Below, piece after piece: positions 8,014 to 17,361 of a DNA stretch of 64,000 nt. This DNA is from Haloarchaeobius salinus. Lineage in GTDB: Archaea > Halobacteriota > Halobacteria > Halobacteriales > Natrialbaceae. Position 1 is the first letter of the stretch. Each line of letters begins with the position of its first letter. The stretch covers positions 682,001 through 746,000 of the forward strand of contig NZ_JANHAU010000002.1 in NCBI RefSeq assembly GCF_024464185.1. Direction: 5' to 3'. Both the position numbers and the translations under genes were made by a program. The notes beneath the pieces are model-generated. The model was given only the letters and a program-made list of their open reading frames with translations. It ran no database searches and was not told where the DNA came from.

Positions 8014-8337
8014 GTGTCCAACGAGTGGGACGCGGACACGCTGTTCGACGTGTTCGAGCGCGCCGACGCCCGACGAATCCTCGCGCTCACCTCCGTCGAG
8101 GAGCTGTCCGCACAGGAGCTCGCCGACCGCTGTGACGCCTCGGAGGCGACCATCTACCGCCGACTCGACGTGTTGCAGAACCACGACCTCGTCGTCGAGC
8201 ACGAGCGCGTCGACGAGCACGGCAACCACTTCAAGACCTACGCGACGAACCTCGACGAGGTCTGTTTCCAGCTCCGCGACGGCGGGTTCACCATCGACGT
8301 GACGTACCGCCGTGACCTCGTCGACGAGGACCGCTGA
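8014..8337 (+). CDS. ArsR-type winged-helix transcriptional regulator
   Basis: This small winged-helix protein of 107 residues has DTLFDVFERADARRILAL, the recognition part ELADRCDASEATIYRRLDVL, and a wing around VVEHERVDEHGNHFKTYATN. It matches the common haloarchaeal family with TIYRRLD and NHFKxY motifs. I chose the GTG at 8014 because homologues begin near SNEWD and a T-rich TATA-like element lies 28 nt upstream; an ATG at 7924 would add 30 non-acidic residues. The adjacent genes do not reveal its target. Confidence 0.8.
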   Translation: MSNEWDADTLFDVFERADARRILALTSVEELSAQELADRCDASEATIYRRLDVLQNHDLVVEHERVDEHGNHFKTYATNLDEVCFQLRDGGFTIDVTYRRDLVDEDR

Positions 8338-8389
8338 TTGCTGACGAGAGAAGCGCTCCTTCGGGACGAGAGCGACTGGGGCCGGAACC

Positions 8390-9250
8390 TCACTCCAGCG
8401 CGGCTTCCAGCCGGTCGACGTACTCCTCGCTGCCGACGTGGACCGGGACGCGCTGGTGCAGCTCCGTCGGCTCCACGGAGAGCAGCGACTGGCTCCCGTC
8501 TGACGAGGCCCCGCCCGCCGTCTCGACGACGTAGCCGATGGGGATACCCTCGAACTGGAGCCGGAGCTTGCCGTCCGGGGCGGATTCGAGGGCGGGGTAC
8601 GCGAAGACACCGCCGTAGGTGACGACCTGGTTCACGTCGGCGATCATCGCGCCGCCGTACCGGAGCTTGAGCTCGTCCTCGACCTCGTCGACGTAGGCCG
8701 CGAAGTCGGCGGGCCAGTCGGGGACGCGCCCGCCGAAGCCGTAGACGACCGGGTCGTCGGGGATGGTCACGTCGCGCTCGATGACGCCGCGCTCGTCACC
8801 GGAGAGCTCGTACTCTATCACGGTGTCGTCCCGGGCGACGAGCATCGTCGTCACCGGGCCATACAGCACGTAGCCGGCGGCGACGAGGTCCTCGCCGCGC
8901 GCGGGGAGTTCGGCGTCGTACACGCCGAAGATGGTGCCCATCGCGTTGTTCGACTTGAGGTTCGACGAGCCGTCGAGCGGGTCGACCGCGACGGCGACGC
9001 CCTCGCCGCAGTCGACGATGTCGGGCCGCTCCTCGCTGGCGTACTGGCCGACGCCGTCGATGCTCGACAGCCGCTGTTCGAGCAGGTCGTCGGCCCAGAC
9101 GTCGGCCTCGACCTGCTCGTCGCCGCTCGGGTTCTCCTCGTCGACGGTGCCGCGGCGGCCGACGAGGCCCTGGCGGATCTCCGGGGCGGTCTCGGCGATG
9201 GCGTCGACGACGGCGTCGACCGTCGTGTCGGACGCTCCCTCCTGCATCAT
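8390..9250 (-). CDS. fbp: Fructose-1,6-bisphosphatase, class I
   Basis: The enzyme hydrolyses fructose 1,6-bisphosphate to fructose 6-phosphate, an irreversible step of gluconeogenesis. Its 286 residues carry the inositol-phosphatase-fold metal site: [24 protein letters not shown] (Glu ligand), [15 protein letters not shown] (the DPLDGSSN signature), [11 protein letters not shown], and a C-terminal [15 protein letters not shown]. The start codon at 9250 overlaps the fba stop (ATGATGA), so the gene is translationally coupled to aldolase and the operon order is fba then fbp. This gives a dedicated gluconeogenic pair. Confidence 0.96.
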   Translation of the reverse strand: MMQEGASDTTVDAVVDAIAETAPEIRQGLVGRRGTVDEENPSGDEQVEADVWADDLLEQRLSSIDGVGQYASEERPDIVDCGEGVAVAVDPLDGSSNLKSNNAMGTIFGVYDAELPARGEDLVAAGYVLYGPVTTMLVARDDTVIEYELSGDERGVIERDVTIPDDPVVYGFGGRVPDWPADFAAYVDEVEDELKLRYGGAMIADVNQVVTYGGVFAYPALESAPDGKLRLQFEGIPIGYVVETAGGASSDGSQSLLSVEPTELHQRVPVHVGSEEYVDRLEAALE

Positions 9251-10038
9251 CGGTCCAGCGCTTCCTCGGCGGAGGCCCCCTCGTAGATGACGGCCTCGAG
9301 GGCGTCGAGGATCTCGCGCGGGTTCTCGCGCTGCCAGACGTTCCGGCCGACGGCGAGGCCCTTCCCGCCCGCGGCCATGCAGCCCTCGACCTGCTTGAGG
9401 AACGCGTAGTCGTCGGTCTTCGAGCCGCCGGACATGACGACCTTGACCTTCCCGGCGGCGTCGACCGCCCACTCCATGTTCTCCGGGGAGCCTGGGTACT
9501 TGACCTTCGCCACGTCGGCACCCAGTTCGAGCGCCTGGCGGGCCGCGTAGGCGATGGTCTCGGGGTCGCGGTCGTTCTTCAGGCCCTGGCCACGCGGGTA
9601 GGACCACATGACCATCGGCACGTCGTGCTTCCGGGCGTCCTCCTGCGCGTCGCGGAACTCCTCGGCCATCTCGATCTCGTTGTTCGAGCCGCCGTAGAGG
9701 GTGAACCCGACCGCGTCCGCCCCGCACTCCTCGACGGCGTAGTCGACCGAGCAGTTCACGGCCGAGTCGGGCTCGCCCATCCAGAGGTTCGACGTGCCGT
9801 TGAGCTTCATGAGGAGGTTCACGTCGTCCTCGTAGGAGGGGTAGTACGCCTCGGCGACGCCCTTCTGGACGGCCATCGCCGTCACGGCGTCGTGTGTGCC
9901 CACGTCGAACACCGTCGACGGGTCGATGGTCTCGGGAACCGGTTCGAAGTCCACCGGGCCGTGCTCCAGCCCGTGGTCCATCGCGAGGATCAGTACCTTT
10001 CCGTCGCGGACGATGGGTGAGTCGTCGATGGGTCGCAT
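9247..10038 (-). CDS. fba: Class I (archaeal-type) fructose-bisphosphate aldolase
   Basis: The protein has 263 residues and is a DhnA-type class I aldolase condensing dihydroxyacetone phosphate and glyceraldehyde 3-phosphate. Visible marks are [13 protein letters not shown] near the N-terminus, MWSYPRGQG, the Schiff-base lysine in [21 protein letters not shown], and [10 protein letters not shown] for phosphate binding. The related ADH synthase (AroA-prime) is the main alternative, but coupling to fbp argues for aldolase. A TATA element (TTTAATAG, minus strand, 10063-10070) lies about 28 nt before the ATG, so the transcript is probably leaderless. Confidence 0.9.
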   Translation of the reverse strand: MRPIDDSPIVRDGKVLILAMDHGLEHGPVDFEPVPETIDPSTVFDVGTHDAVTAMAVQKGVAEAYYPSYEDDVNLLMKLNGTSNLWMGEPDSAVNCSVDYAVEECGADAVGFTLYGGSNNEIEMAEEFRDAQEDARKHDVPMVMWSYPRGQGLKNDRDPETIAYAARQALELGADVAKVKYPGSPENMEWAVDAAGKVKVVMSGGSKTDDYAFLKQVEGCMAAGGKGLAVGRNVWQRENPREILDALEAVIYEGASAEEALDR

Positions 10039-10062
10039 TCGGTTCCAAGTTCGCCGAAGCGC

Positions 10063-10070
10063 CTATTAAA
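10063..10070 (-). promoter_or_regulatory. TATA box of the fba-fbp operon
   Basis: TTTAATAG on the minus strand lies about 28 nt upstream of the fba ATG (10038). It is the only AT-rich stretch near the start. Confidence 0.6.
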
Positions 10071-10200
10071 GCGTGGTGTTCGGAACGGGGTATCGAACGA
10101 ACGCACGAGCTGGCCGGAGAGGGCTGCTACCGACCACTCGTCGCCGCTGGAGGCTCGGCGAAAACACACTACAGCGGTAGTAAATATTCCGGTGACTCCG

Positions 10201-10770
10201 TCACTCGCGCTGGAACGCCTCGCGCGCCGAGAACCGCCACGTTCTCGCCTGCATGACGTTCACCTCGAGCGCGTTCGCGAGCGCCGCCGCGTCGACCCAC
10301 GCGAGCTGCCGGACAGAGGTGATGCCGGCGTCGGCGAGCTGGTCGGCCACCCAGCCGTCGACGACGGTCTCGACCGGCGTCGGGCGCTCCCGGTCGGCCC
10401 AGACGTCGACGGGTTCGCGCTCGACCGGGTCGTACTCCCGCACGCCGAGCTCCTCCCAGTCGCTCGTCGAGGCCGCCACCCAGTCGCGCTCGTCGTCGTG
10501 CAGCCCACCCATCGACTCCGCGCGCTCGTCCAGCCCGTCGCCCAGCGTCGACGACCACGACAGCGAGTACTCGCGGCGCAGGTCGGTCGCCACGCCCTGC
10601 TCGACGCCCGCCTCGACCAGGTCCGTGTACGTCACCCGCTTCTCGGCCACGTCGCTCGCCGTGACACCTGCATCGGTGAGCTGGGCCGCCGCGACCGGGG
10701 TGACCCCGTCCAGGCCGGCCAGCGTCTCGGCGTCCGCTACCAGCTCCTCGCCACCGTCGTTCGTGCCCAT
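10201..10770 (-). CDS. Helix-hairpin-helix repeat protein, function unknown
   Basis: This acidic protein of 189 residues has helix-hairpin-helix-like repeats at both ends: LDGVTPVAAAQLTDAGVTA near the N-terminus and VADQLADAGITSVRQLAWVD near the C-terminus. The middle (SLSWSSTLGDGLDERAESMG) shows no known motif. HhH repeats usually bind DNA non-specifically, but these AGIT/AGVT repeats in haloarchaea also occur in proteins of unknown role. The gene is a single unit facing away from the transporter gene that follows. Confidence 0.68.
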   Translation of the reverse strand: MGTNDGGEELVADAETLAGLDGVTPVAAAQLTDAGVTASDVAEKRVTYTDLVEAGVEQGVATDLRREYSLSWSSTLGDGLDERAESMGGLHDDERDWVAASTSDWEELGVREYDPVEREPVDVWADRERPTPVETVVDGWVADQLADAGITSVRQLAWVDAAALANALEVNVMQARTWRFSAREAFQRE

Positions 10771-10973
10771 CCGTCACTGTTGTTCTCGCCAGCACCGGTC
10801 TTGAATCTTGTCGTGCCGGCCGTGATTCGTGGAACTGGTTGTGAGTGTTCGGCTGCGTGTCGTTTGCAGTTCGTGATCCGTGCGGTCCCTCCCGTCGCAT
10901 CCCCGGAGTTCGGGCGCTTTTTACCGACGGCAGCCCTTCCCGGAGATGACTCGTCCACCTCGAAGCGCCACGC

Positions 10974-11990
10974 ATGACAGGACTCTCGAAACGGTGGCTG
11001 CAACACAACCAGGTCGCCGTCTACGCCGTCGCCGTCCTCCTCGCGGTCGCCATCGGTCTCGGGGTTCCGAGCGCGAGCCCGGTGCTGGAAGCGTCCATCT
11101 ATCCCGTGCTGGCGGTGCTGCTGTACGTAACGTTCCTGGAGATCCCGTTCGTCCGCATCCGTCGTGCGTTCCGGAACCGGCGGTTCATGGCAGCCGCCCT
11201 CGGGACGAACTTCCTGGTCGTGCCGGTCGTCGCCTTCGCGCTCACTCGGTTCCTGCCCGACGAGCCGGTGCTCGTCGTCGGCGCGCTCATGGTCCTGTTG
11301 ACGCCGTGTATCGACTACGTCATCACGTTCACCGAGCTGGCCGGCGGCGACGCCGAGCAGATCACCGCCGCCACGCCGGCGCTGATGCTCGTGCAGTTGC
11401 TGTTGCTCCCGGTCTACCTCTGGCTGTTCGTCGGCCCCGAGGTCGCCGAGTTCGTCGAGGCCGGGCCGTTCGTGGAGGCGTTCGTCGTCATCATCGCCCT
11501 GCCGTTGCTGCTCGCGTGGGCGACCGAGTTCCGCGCGGAGCGGTCGGAGCGGTCGAGGCGGGCCGCACGCTGGCGGGACGCGATGGGCTGGCTGCCGGTG
11601 CCGATGATGGGTCTGACCCTGTTCGTGGTCATCGGCTCGCAGCTCCCGCGGGTTCGGGACTCTCTCGACAGTGTCGCGACGGTCGTCCCGGTGTACGTGG
11701 CCTTCCTCGTGGTCATGCCGCTGGTCGGTCGGCTGGTGGCGAGGCTGCTCGGGATGGACGTCGGCGAGAGTCGGGCGCTCGTGTTCACGTCCGTCACGCG
11801 GAACTCGCTGGTCGTCCTCCCGCTTGCGCTCGCGCTGCCGGCGGGCTACGAACTCGTCCCGGCCGTCGTCGTCACGCAGACGCTGGTCGAACTCTCGGGG
11901 ATGGTCGTCCTCACACGGGTCGTCCCGGCGTGGCTGGTCCCCGACTCGTTCGCGTCCGGCACGGTGGTCGAGGGCGGGACCGGGGACTGA
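10974..11990 (+). CDS. ACR3/bile acid:sodium symporter-type membrane transporter (arsenic resistance protein-like)
   Basis: The protein has 338 residues and about ten membrane segments. It matches the BART superfamily: a first helix AVYAVAVLLAVAIGLGV, LLYVTFLEIPFVRIRRAF, a conserved Cys in LLTPCIDYVITFTELAGGD (the position of the functional Cys in ACR3 arsenite pumps), and TSVTRNSLVVLPLALALPAG. It probably exports arsenite or an anion across the cytoplasmic membrane. No arsR, arsA or arsC gene is adjacent, so arsenite as substrate is an inference from family resemblance. Confidence 0.75.
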   Translation: MTGLSKRWLQHNQVAVYAVAVLLAVAIGLGVPSASPVLEASIYPVLAVLLYVTFLEIPFVRIRRAFRNRRFMAAALGTNFLVVPVVAFALTRFLPDEPVLVVGALMVLLTPCIDYVITFTELAGGDAEQITAATPALMLVQLLLLPVYLWLFVGPEVAEFVEAGPFVEAFVVIIALPLLLAWATEFRAERSERSRRAARWRDAMGWLPVPMMGLTLFVVIGSQLPRVRDSLDSVATVVPVYVAFLVVMPLVGRLVARLLGMDVGESRALVFTSVTRNSLVVLPLALALPAGYELVPAVVVTQTLVELSGMVVLTRVVPAWLVPDSFASGTVVEGGTGD

Positions 11991-12029
11991 CTGCCGCCCG
12001 TCGACCACTTCCGCCCCGCCCACCGAACG

Positions 12030-12037
12030 TCTATAAC
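12030..12037 (+). promoter_or_regulatory. TATA box of mre11-rad50
   Basis: TCTATAAC lies 26 nt upstream of the ATG at 12060 and supports this start and a leaderless transcript. Confidence 0.6.
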
Positions 12038-12059
12038 AGGGGAGGCGATAGGGGTGGGT

Positions 12060-13427
12060 ATGACACGGGTGATCCACACCGCCGACACCCACCTCGGATA
12101 CCGGCAGTACCACTCGCCCGAGCGCCAGCGGGACTTCCTCCGGGCGTTCGAGCGGGTGGTCGCGGACGCCGTCGAGGACGACGTGGACGCGGTCGTCCAC
12201 GCGGGCGACCTGTTCCACGACCGACGCCCCGGACTGCGGGACCTGCAGGGGACCGTCGCCGCGCTCCGGGACCTCGCAGACGCCGACATCCCGTTCCTCG
12301 CGGTCGTCGGGAACCACGAGGGGAAGCGCGACGGGCAGTGGCTCGACCTGTTCGAGGACCTCGGGCTCGCCACCAGACTGGACGCCACCCCCCACGTCGT
12401 CGGCGACACGGCATTCTACGGGCTGGACTTCGTCCCGCGGTCGCGTCGGGAGGACCTGGAGTACGAGTTCGCCGACCACGACGCCGACTACGCGATGCTG
12501 GTGAGCCACGGGCTGTTCGAGCCGTTCGCACACGCCGACTGGGACACCGAGCGCCTGCTCACCGAATCCACCGTGGACTTCGACGCGCTGCTGCTCGGCG
12601 ACAACCACGCGCCGGGCGTCGAGGAGGTCGACGGGACGTGGGTCACCTACTGTGGGTCGACCGAACGCGCGAGTGCGACGGAGCGCGACGACCGGGGCTA
12701 CAACCTCGTCGCCACCGAGGAGGGGACGGTCGCCATCAGCCGCCGGGGCATCCCGGACACGCGCTCGTTCCGGTTCGTCGACGTCGAACTGAAGGAGGGC
12801 GAGGGCGTCGAGCGCGTCCGCGAGGCGGTACGCGAGCACGACTGCGAGGACGCCGTCGTCGTCGTCACCGTGACTGGCGACGGCGAGCCCGTCTCCCCTG
12901 CGCCGGTCGAGGAGCTGGCCATCGACCGGGGCGCGCTGGTGGCGCGGGTGAACGACCGCCGGGAGTTCGACGAGGAGCAAGAGGTCGAGGTGACGTTCGC
13001 GGACCCGGACGAGGCCGTCCGCGAGCGCGTCCGAGAGTTAGGATTGAGCCAGGCCGCCCGCGACGTGGACGAGACGGTCCGCGCCTCGAAGGTCGCCGAC
13101 TCGAACGTCCGCGATTCGGTGAAAGAGCGCATCGAGCGCATCGTCGACGACGGCGACCTCGAGGCGTTCGAGGACGCGGAGCCCGCGGCGGAGGATGCCC
13201 CTGACGACGTGGCCGTCGACGACCCGGTCGCGGACGAGTCGACCGACGAGGGCAGCGAGGACGACCCACAGGGTTCGGAGCCGGCGTCGACGGACGGCGG
13301 TGATACGGTGCGCGCCGAATCCGACGGGGCCACCGGGAGCGAGGGCACGCCCGACGAACCCGCGGATGACGCCGACGAACAGGCCGCCGGAACCGACTCG
13401 CAGTCCTCCATGGAGGAGTTCCTGTGA
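12060..13427 (+). CDS. mre11: DNA double-strand break repair protein Mre11
   Basis: Mre11 is the nuclease of the Mre11-Rad50 complex that processes DNA ends. The metallophosphoesterase motifs are in order: [37 protein letters not shown] (GNHE), LVSHGLF and [12 protein letters not shown]. The C-terminal 130 residues are an acidic, low-complexity tail ending SSMEEFL. Length is 455 residues, with a Rad50-binding region before the tail. The TATA box 26 nt upstream fixes ATG 12060 rather than GTG 12054. The stop overlaps the GTG start of rad50 (GTGA), so the two are coupled. Confidence 0.96.
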   Translation: MTRVIHTADTHLGYRQYHSPERQRDFLRAFERVVADAVEDDVDAVVHAGDLFHDRRPGLRDLQGTVAALRDLADADIPFLAVVGNHEGKRDGQWLDLFEDLGLATRLDATPHVVGDTAFYGLDFVPRSRREDLEYEFADHDADYAMLVSHGLFEPFAHADWDTERLLTESTVDFDALLLGDNHAPGVEEVDGTWVTYCGSTERASATERDDRGYNLVATEEGTVAISRRGIPDTRSFRFVDVELKEGEGVERVREAVREHDCEDAVVVVTVTGDGEPVSPAPVEELAIDRGALVARVNDRREFDEEQEVEVTFADPDEAVRERVRELGLSQAARDVDETVRASKVADSNVRDSVKERIERIVDDGDLEAFEDAEPAAEDAPDDVAVDDPVADESTDEGSEDDPQGSEPASTDGGDTVRAESDGATGSEGTPDEPADDADEQAAGTDSQSSMEEFL

Positions 13428-16129
13428 GGGTCGACCGCGTCCGCCTCTCGAACTTCAAGTGCTACGGTGACGCCGACCTGCGTCTCGACCGCGGCGTCAC
13501 CGTCGTCCACGGCGTCAACGGCAGCGGGAAGTCCTCGCTGCTGGAGGCCTGCTTCTTCGCGCTGTACGGCTCGGCGGCCATCCCGGGCACGCGCGAGGAC
13601 GTCATCCGCACCGGCGAGGAGGAGTGCGAGGTCGAGCTCTGGTTCCGCCACGACGGCACGGACTACCACCTCGAACGCGGCCTGAAGGACTACGGCGACC
13701 GCGTCTCCCACGACTGCCTGCTGGAGGGCGGCGACGCCTCCTGGGAGGGGCCGAGTTCGGTCGATGCGGCCATCACGAACCTGCTCCGGATGGATGCCGA
13801 CGCGTTCGTCAACTGCGCGTACGTCCGCCAGGGCGAGGTGAACAAGCTCATCCACGCGAGCCCGAGCACCCGACAGGACATCATCGACGACCTCCTGCAG
13901 CTCGGCAAGCTGGAGGAGTACCGCGAACGGGCCAGCGAGGCCCGCCTCGGGGTGAACGACGTGCTGGACAACGCCCGCGGCCGGAAGGAGAGCCTCGACG
14001 AGCAGGTCGAAGAGAAGGAGGCGAAGGGGCTGCACGACCGGCTCAACGAGCTCCAGAGCGAGCTGAACGACACCCGGAGCGAGAGAGAGCGGCTGGAGGG
14101 TAACGTCGAAGAGGCGGAGTCGACCCGCGACGAGGCCCAGGCCGTCCTCGACGACCACGAGGAGAAGCGCGAGGAACTGGACGCGGTCGCGACCGATGTG
14201 GACGAGCTACAGGACGCCATCGCCGAGACGGAGCGCGAGCGCGAGGAGCTGAAGTCCGAAATCGCCGACCGGAGAGCCGACCGCGACGACCTGCGGGACG
14301 AACGCGACGAGCTCCGCGGCGAGATCGAGCTGCCCGACGCGGGCGACCTGCCCGACGACGCCGGCATCGACGCGGACGACACGCCGGCGCTCGTCGACCA
14401 CCGGCTCGACGAACTCGAAGCCGAGGCCGAGGAACTGCAGGAGCGCATCAACGAGCTATCGGTCGAGATCGGGACGAAATCGGACGAGGCCGACCGGCTG
14501 GCCGAGCGCGCCGACGAGCTGGCGAACGAGGCCGAGCAGAAACGCACCGAAGCCGAGGAACTCGAGACCGACGCGGACGAGGCCGACGCCGACCTCGACG
14601 ACCTGCGCGAGAAGCTCGACGGCTTCGACGACGACATCGAGAGCCACCGCGAGGCGTTCGACGACGCGCCCGTCGAGTTCGGCGCGGCCGACTCGCACCT
14701 CGAAACCCTCCGCGACGAGCGCGAGGAACTGCGCGAGGAGGCCAACGACCTGCGGACAGCGGTCGAGACGCTCCGGAACCGCATCGAGGAGGGCGAGGCG
14801 CTGCTCGACGAGGGGAAGTGCCCCGAGTGCGGTCAGCCCGTCGACGGCTCGCCCCACGTCGACTCGCTGGACGACGACCGTTCCGAGCTCGAATCGAAGG
14901 AGAACGACCTCGACGAACTCGAGGCGGAGATCGAGGCGCTCGACGAGCGCATCGAGCGCGCCGAGTCCCTCCGCGACGCCGAGCGCGAGGTCGAGAGCCT
15001 GCGCGAGAACCGGGAGAACCTGGCGCAGCTCCGCGAGCAGAAGGCCGAGAACGTCGCGGAGAAGCGCGAGCGTGCTGCCGACCTGCGCGAGGAGGCCGAC
15101 GAGCTCGAATCCGAAGCCGAGGGGAAGCGCGAGGAGGCCGATTCGACCCGCGAGGCAGCCGACGAGTTGCGGAGCGACCTCGGCGAGGCCAACGGCGAGC
15201 GTGCCGAGGTGAAGGCAACCGTGGAGACGCTGGAGCGGCTCTCGGAGCTGTTCGGCGACGTCGACTCGGTCGAAGCCGAGGTCGAGCGACTGCGCGACGA
15301 GCGCGCGAGCAAGGCGGAGCTCAACGAGGAACGCCGGGAGCGCCTCGCCGAGAAGCGCGAGCGCAAACGGGAGCTCGAGTCGGAGGTCGACGAGGAGCGC
15401 GTCGAGAAAGCTCGCAGTGAGAAACAGCGCGCCGAGGAGTACCTCGAGCAGGCGACGGAGGCGCTCGGGACGCTCGAATCGGAGGAGGCGGACCTTCGCG
15501 ACCGCATCGGTGGCGTCCGCAACGAGATCGAGGAGCTGGAGTCGCTCCGCGAGAAGCGCGACGCCGTCGCCGAGCGCGTCGATGCGCTCGAATCGCTGTA
15601 CGACGAGGCGCAGGACCTCCAGGAGATGTACAGCGACCTGCGTGCGGAGCTCCGGCGGCGCAACGTCGAGACGCTCGAACGGATGCTCAACGAGACGTTC
15701 GACCTGGTGTACCAGAACGACTCGTACTCGCACATCGAGCTGTCGGGCGACTACGAGCTGACGGTGTACCAGAAGGACGGCGAGACGCTCGACCCGGAAC
15801 AGCTCTCCGGCGGCGAGCGCGCGCTGTTCAACCTGAGCCTGCGCTGTGCCATCTACCGGCTGCTCTCCGAAGGTGTGGAGGGCGCGGCACCGATGCCGCC
15901 GCTCATCCTCGACGAGCCCACCGTCTTCCTCGACTCCGGGCACGTCTCGCAGCTGCTCACGCTGGTCGAGACGATGCGCACCGAGTACGGCGTCGAGCAG
16001 ATCATCCTCGTGAGCCACGACGAGGAGCTCGTCGGCGCGGCGGACTCGCTGGTCCACGTCGAGAAGGACCCGACGACGAACCGGGCGACGGTCAGCCGGG
16101 GCGAGCGGCCGATCCCCGGGCTCGACTGA
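13424..16129 (+). CDS. rad50: DNA double-strand break repair ATPase Rad50
   Basis: This is an SMC-like ATPase of 901 residues. The N-terminal Walker A is [17 protein letters not shown], and the Q-loop region is [13 protein letters not shown]. Two long acidic coiled-coil arms flank a zinc hook CPECGQPV (Cys 466 and Cys 469) that joins two molecules. The C-terminal signature is [14 protein letters not shown] and the Walker B is [12 protein letters not shown]. The start is a GTG overlapping the mre11 stop by four bases. The whole gene is intact and highly acidic, as usual for halophiles. Confidence 0.97.
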   Translation: MRVDRVRLSNFKCYGDADLRLDRGVTVVHGVNGSGKSSLLEACFFALYGSAAIPGTREDVIRTGEEECEVELWFRHDGTDYHLERGLKDYGDRVSHDCLLEGGDASWEGPSSVDAAITNLLRMDADAFVNCAYVRQGEVNKLIHASPSTRQDIIDDLLQLGKLEEYRERASEARLGVNDVLDNARGRKESLDEQVEEKEAKGLHDRLNELQSELNDTRSERERLEGNVEEAESTRDEAQAVLDDHEEKREELDAVATDVDELQDAIAETEREREELKSEIADRRADRDDLRDERDELRGEIELPDAGDLPDDAGIDADDTPALVDHRLDELEAEAEELQERINELSVEIGTKSDEADRLAERADELANEAEQKRTEAEELETDADEADADLDDLREKLDGFDDDIESHREAFDDAPVEFGAADSHLETLRDEREELREEANDLRTAVETLRNRIEEGEALLDEGKCPECGQPVDGSPHVDSLDDDRSELESKENDLDELEAEIEALDERIERAESLRDAEREVESLRENRENLAQLREQKAENVAEKRERAADLREEADELESEAEGKREEADSTREAADELRSDLGEANGERAEVKATVETLERLSELFGDVDSVEAEVERLRDERASKAELNEERRERLAEKRERKRELESEVDEERVEKARSEKQRAEEYLEQATEALGTLESEEADLRDRIGGVRNEIEELESLREKRDAVAERVDALESLYDEAQDLQEMYSDLRAELRRRNVETLERMLNETFDLVYQNDSYSHIELSGDYELTVYQKDGETLDPEQLSGGERALFNLSLRCAIYRLLSEGVEGAAPMPPLILDEPTVFLDSGHVSQLLTLVETMRTEYGVEQIILVSHDEELVGAADSLVHVEKDPTTNRATVSRGERPIPGLD

Positions 16130-16134
16130 CGGCC

Positions 16135-16563
16135 CTACTCGTCCTCGCGGAGTGCCGTGACGCCGTCCGCCGCGAGCTCGGTCGCCGCGTAGCCGCGCTC
16201 GCCGGCGATGCGGGCCTCCTCGACGAGGCCGGCGGCGCGGAACTCGGTCAGCAGCCCGAGCAGGTCGCTCTCGCAGAGGTCGTAGTCGGCGAGGAGCTCA
16301 CGGACAGCCACGGCCTCGCGGTCGACGAGTTCGACGAGCAGGCCGAGCGAGCGGTCGTCGTGGGTGGCGCTCAGGATCCGGCGAACAGCGGGCGGGACGG
16401 CACCGGCGGCGACGGCGAGCGCGGACTCGTCGTCGACCGTGGCGAGGCCGTCGTTCGGTCTGAACTCCTCGGCACCGGTCTCCGGATCACGCACCAGCGT
16501 GGACCCGCCGGACTCCTTGACCACCAGCAACAGCCGACCGTCATCGTCGCGGACCGTTCGCAT
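16135..16563 (-). CDS. Haloarchaeal winged-helix-like conserved protein
   Basis: This 142-residue protein starts MRTVRDDDGRLLLVVKESG, has an acidic strand-rich N-terminal half (STLVRDPETGAEEFRPNDG), and then a helical part that looks like a degenerate winged helix: ELLADYDLCESDLLGLLTEFRAAGLVEE with a YAATELAADGVTAL wing. I recognise it as a conserved haloarchaeal family with no assigned function. It converges with rad50 (6 nt between stops) and lies 25 nt downstream of the next membrane-protein gene, with which it may be co-transcribed. Confidence 0.65.
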   Translation of the reverse strand: MRTVRDDDGRLLLVVKESGGSTLVRDPETGAEEFRPNDGLATVDDESALAVAAGAVPPAVRRILSATHDDRSLGLLVELVDREAVAVRELLADYDLCESDLLGLLTEFRAAGLVEEARIAGERGYAATELAADGVTALREDE

Positions 16564-16587
16564 GGCTCGAGGTTCGAGCGCAGGGGG

Positions 16588-16974
16588 TTAGTCGTTGTCG
16601 TCGTCGCTCGGGTCCCGGTCGCCGTCCCCGGTGGTGTCTCTGCTCCCGTCACCCGTCGGGAGGTCCCACGTCCGGAGCCGGAAGACGCCGTAACCGAAGC
16701 AGACGAGGCCGCCGGCCAGCAGCCGGCTCCCCAGCGTCCAGTCCCCACGGAAGCCGACGTACATCGCACCGAGGCTCACGCCGAGGAGCGCGCCGTTGAA
16801 GACGAGGACGAGCACCCAGAACTTCCGCTGGAGCCCCGCCGGTGCGTCGACGTCCGCTGTCGACGGTGGCGAGGGGGCCTCCGGAATCCGTATCGAGGGC
16901 GAGAGTTCCTCCTCGTAGTCCGGCAGGTCCTCCTCTGGATTGGGTTCGCCCGGCCCCTTCTCGTCCTCCAGCAC
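16588..16974 (-). CDS. Conserved haloarchaeal two-pass membrane protein
   Basis: The protein has 128 residues: an acidic proline-rich N-terminus (PEEDLPDYEEELSPSIRIPE), two transmembrane helices (FWVLVLVFNGALLGVSLGAM and SRLLAGGLVCFGYGVF) and an Asp-rich hydrophilic tail. I know no function. It lies upstream of the winged-helix-like gene on the same strand with a 25-nt gap, so the pair may be an operon. Confidence 0.62.
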   Translation of the reverse strand: MLEDEKGPGEPNPEEDLPDYEEELSPSIRIPEAPSPPSTADVDAPAGLQRKFWVLVLVFNGALLGVSLGAMYVGFRGDWTLGSRLLAGGLVCFGYGVFRLRTWDLPTGDGSRDTTGDGDRDPSDDDND

Positions 16975-17035
16975 GCGTCGCTGTTCGGTCGGCGGTAGGA
17001 AAAGGGTTGCTCGTTCGTGTCGTGTGTTGAGTGGC

Positions 17036-17218
17036 TCAGGCGTGCTCTCGGAGGGAGAACGTCTCTCCGGCCTCTAGCCACGCAAGCGGGTTCTCGGCGT
17101 CGTAGAATACGGTGCCATCGTCGGTCTCGTATGTCTCGATGGACTCGACGCCGTCAATCTCGTCTCTATCGGCCGTGCGTCCGTCAGTTTGCGTTGCGTG
17201 GTCGGACAAGCCGGTCAC
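17036..17218 (-). CDS. Small acidic conserved haloarchaeal protein
   Basis: This protein of 60 residues contains VESIETYETDDGTVFYDAENPLAWLE, split here by the pattern YE-DDGxVFYDxxNPLAWL, a recognisable signature of a widespread small haloarchaeal family of unknown function. It is divergent from polB, with about 140 nt between starts. Confidence 0.65.
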   Translation of the reverse strand: MTGLSDHATQTDGRTADRDEIDGVESIETYETDDGTVFYDAENPLAWLEAGETFSLREHA

Positions 17219-17330
17219 CTCAGACGGTGGTAGACAGTAACAGGGTATATGTCTTGTTGCCGCGGGGAATTCCGACCCGACCGACAGGTGCGGGCTGGTG
17301 GCTCCCCCTCGTGGGGGTGCGAACCACCGA

Positions 17331-17340
17331 CGTTTTTATC
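17331..17340 (+). promoter_or_regulatory. TATA box of polB
   Basis: CGTTTTTATC is centred about 26 nt upstream of the ATG at 17362 and supports a leaderless start there rather than the much longer open frame from 17017. Confidence 0.6.
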
Positions 17341-17361
17341 GCTGCCCCCGAACCGCCTCCA

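Noticed and set aside
10880-13204. A 774-residue plus-strand frame across the transporter and mre11
   Set aside because: It is out of frame with two well-supported genes, Arg/Pro-rich and not acidic.
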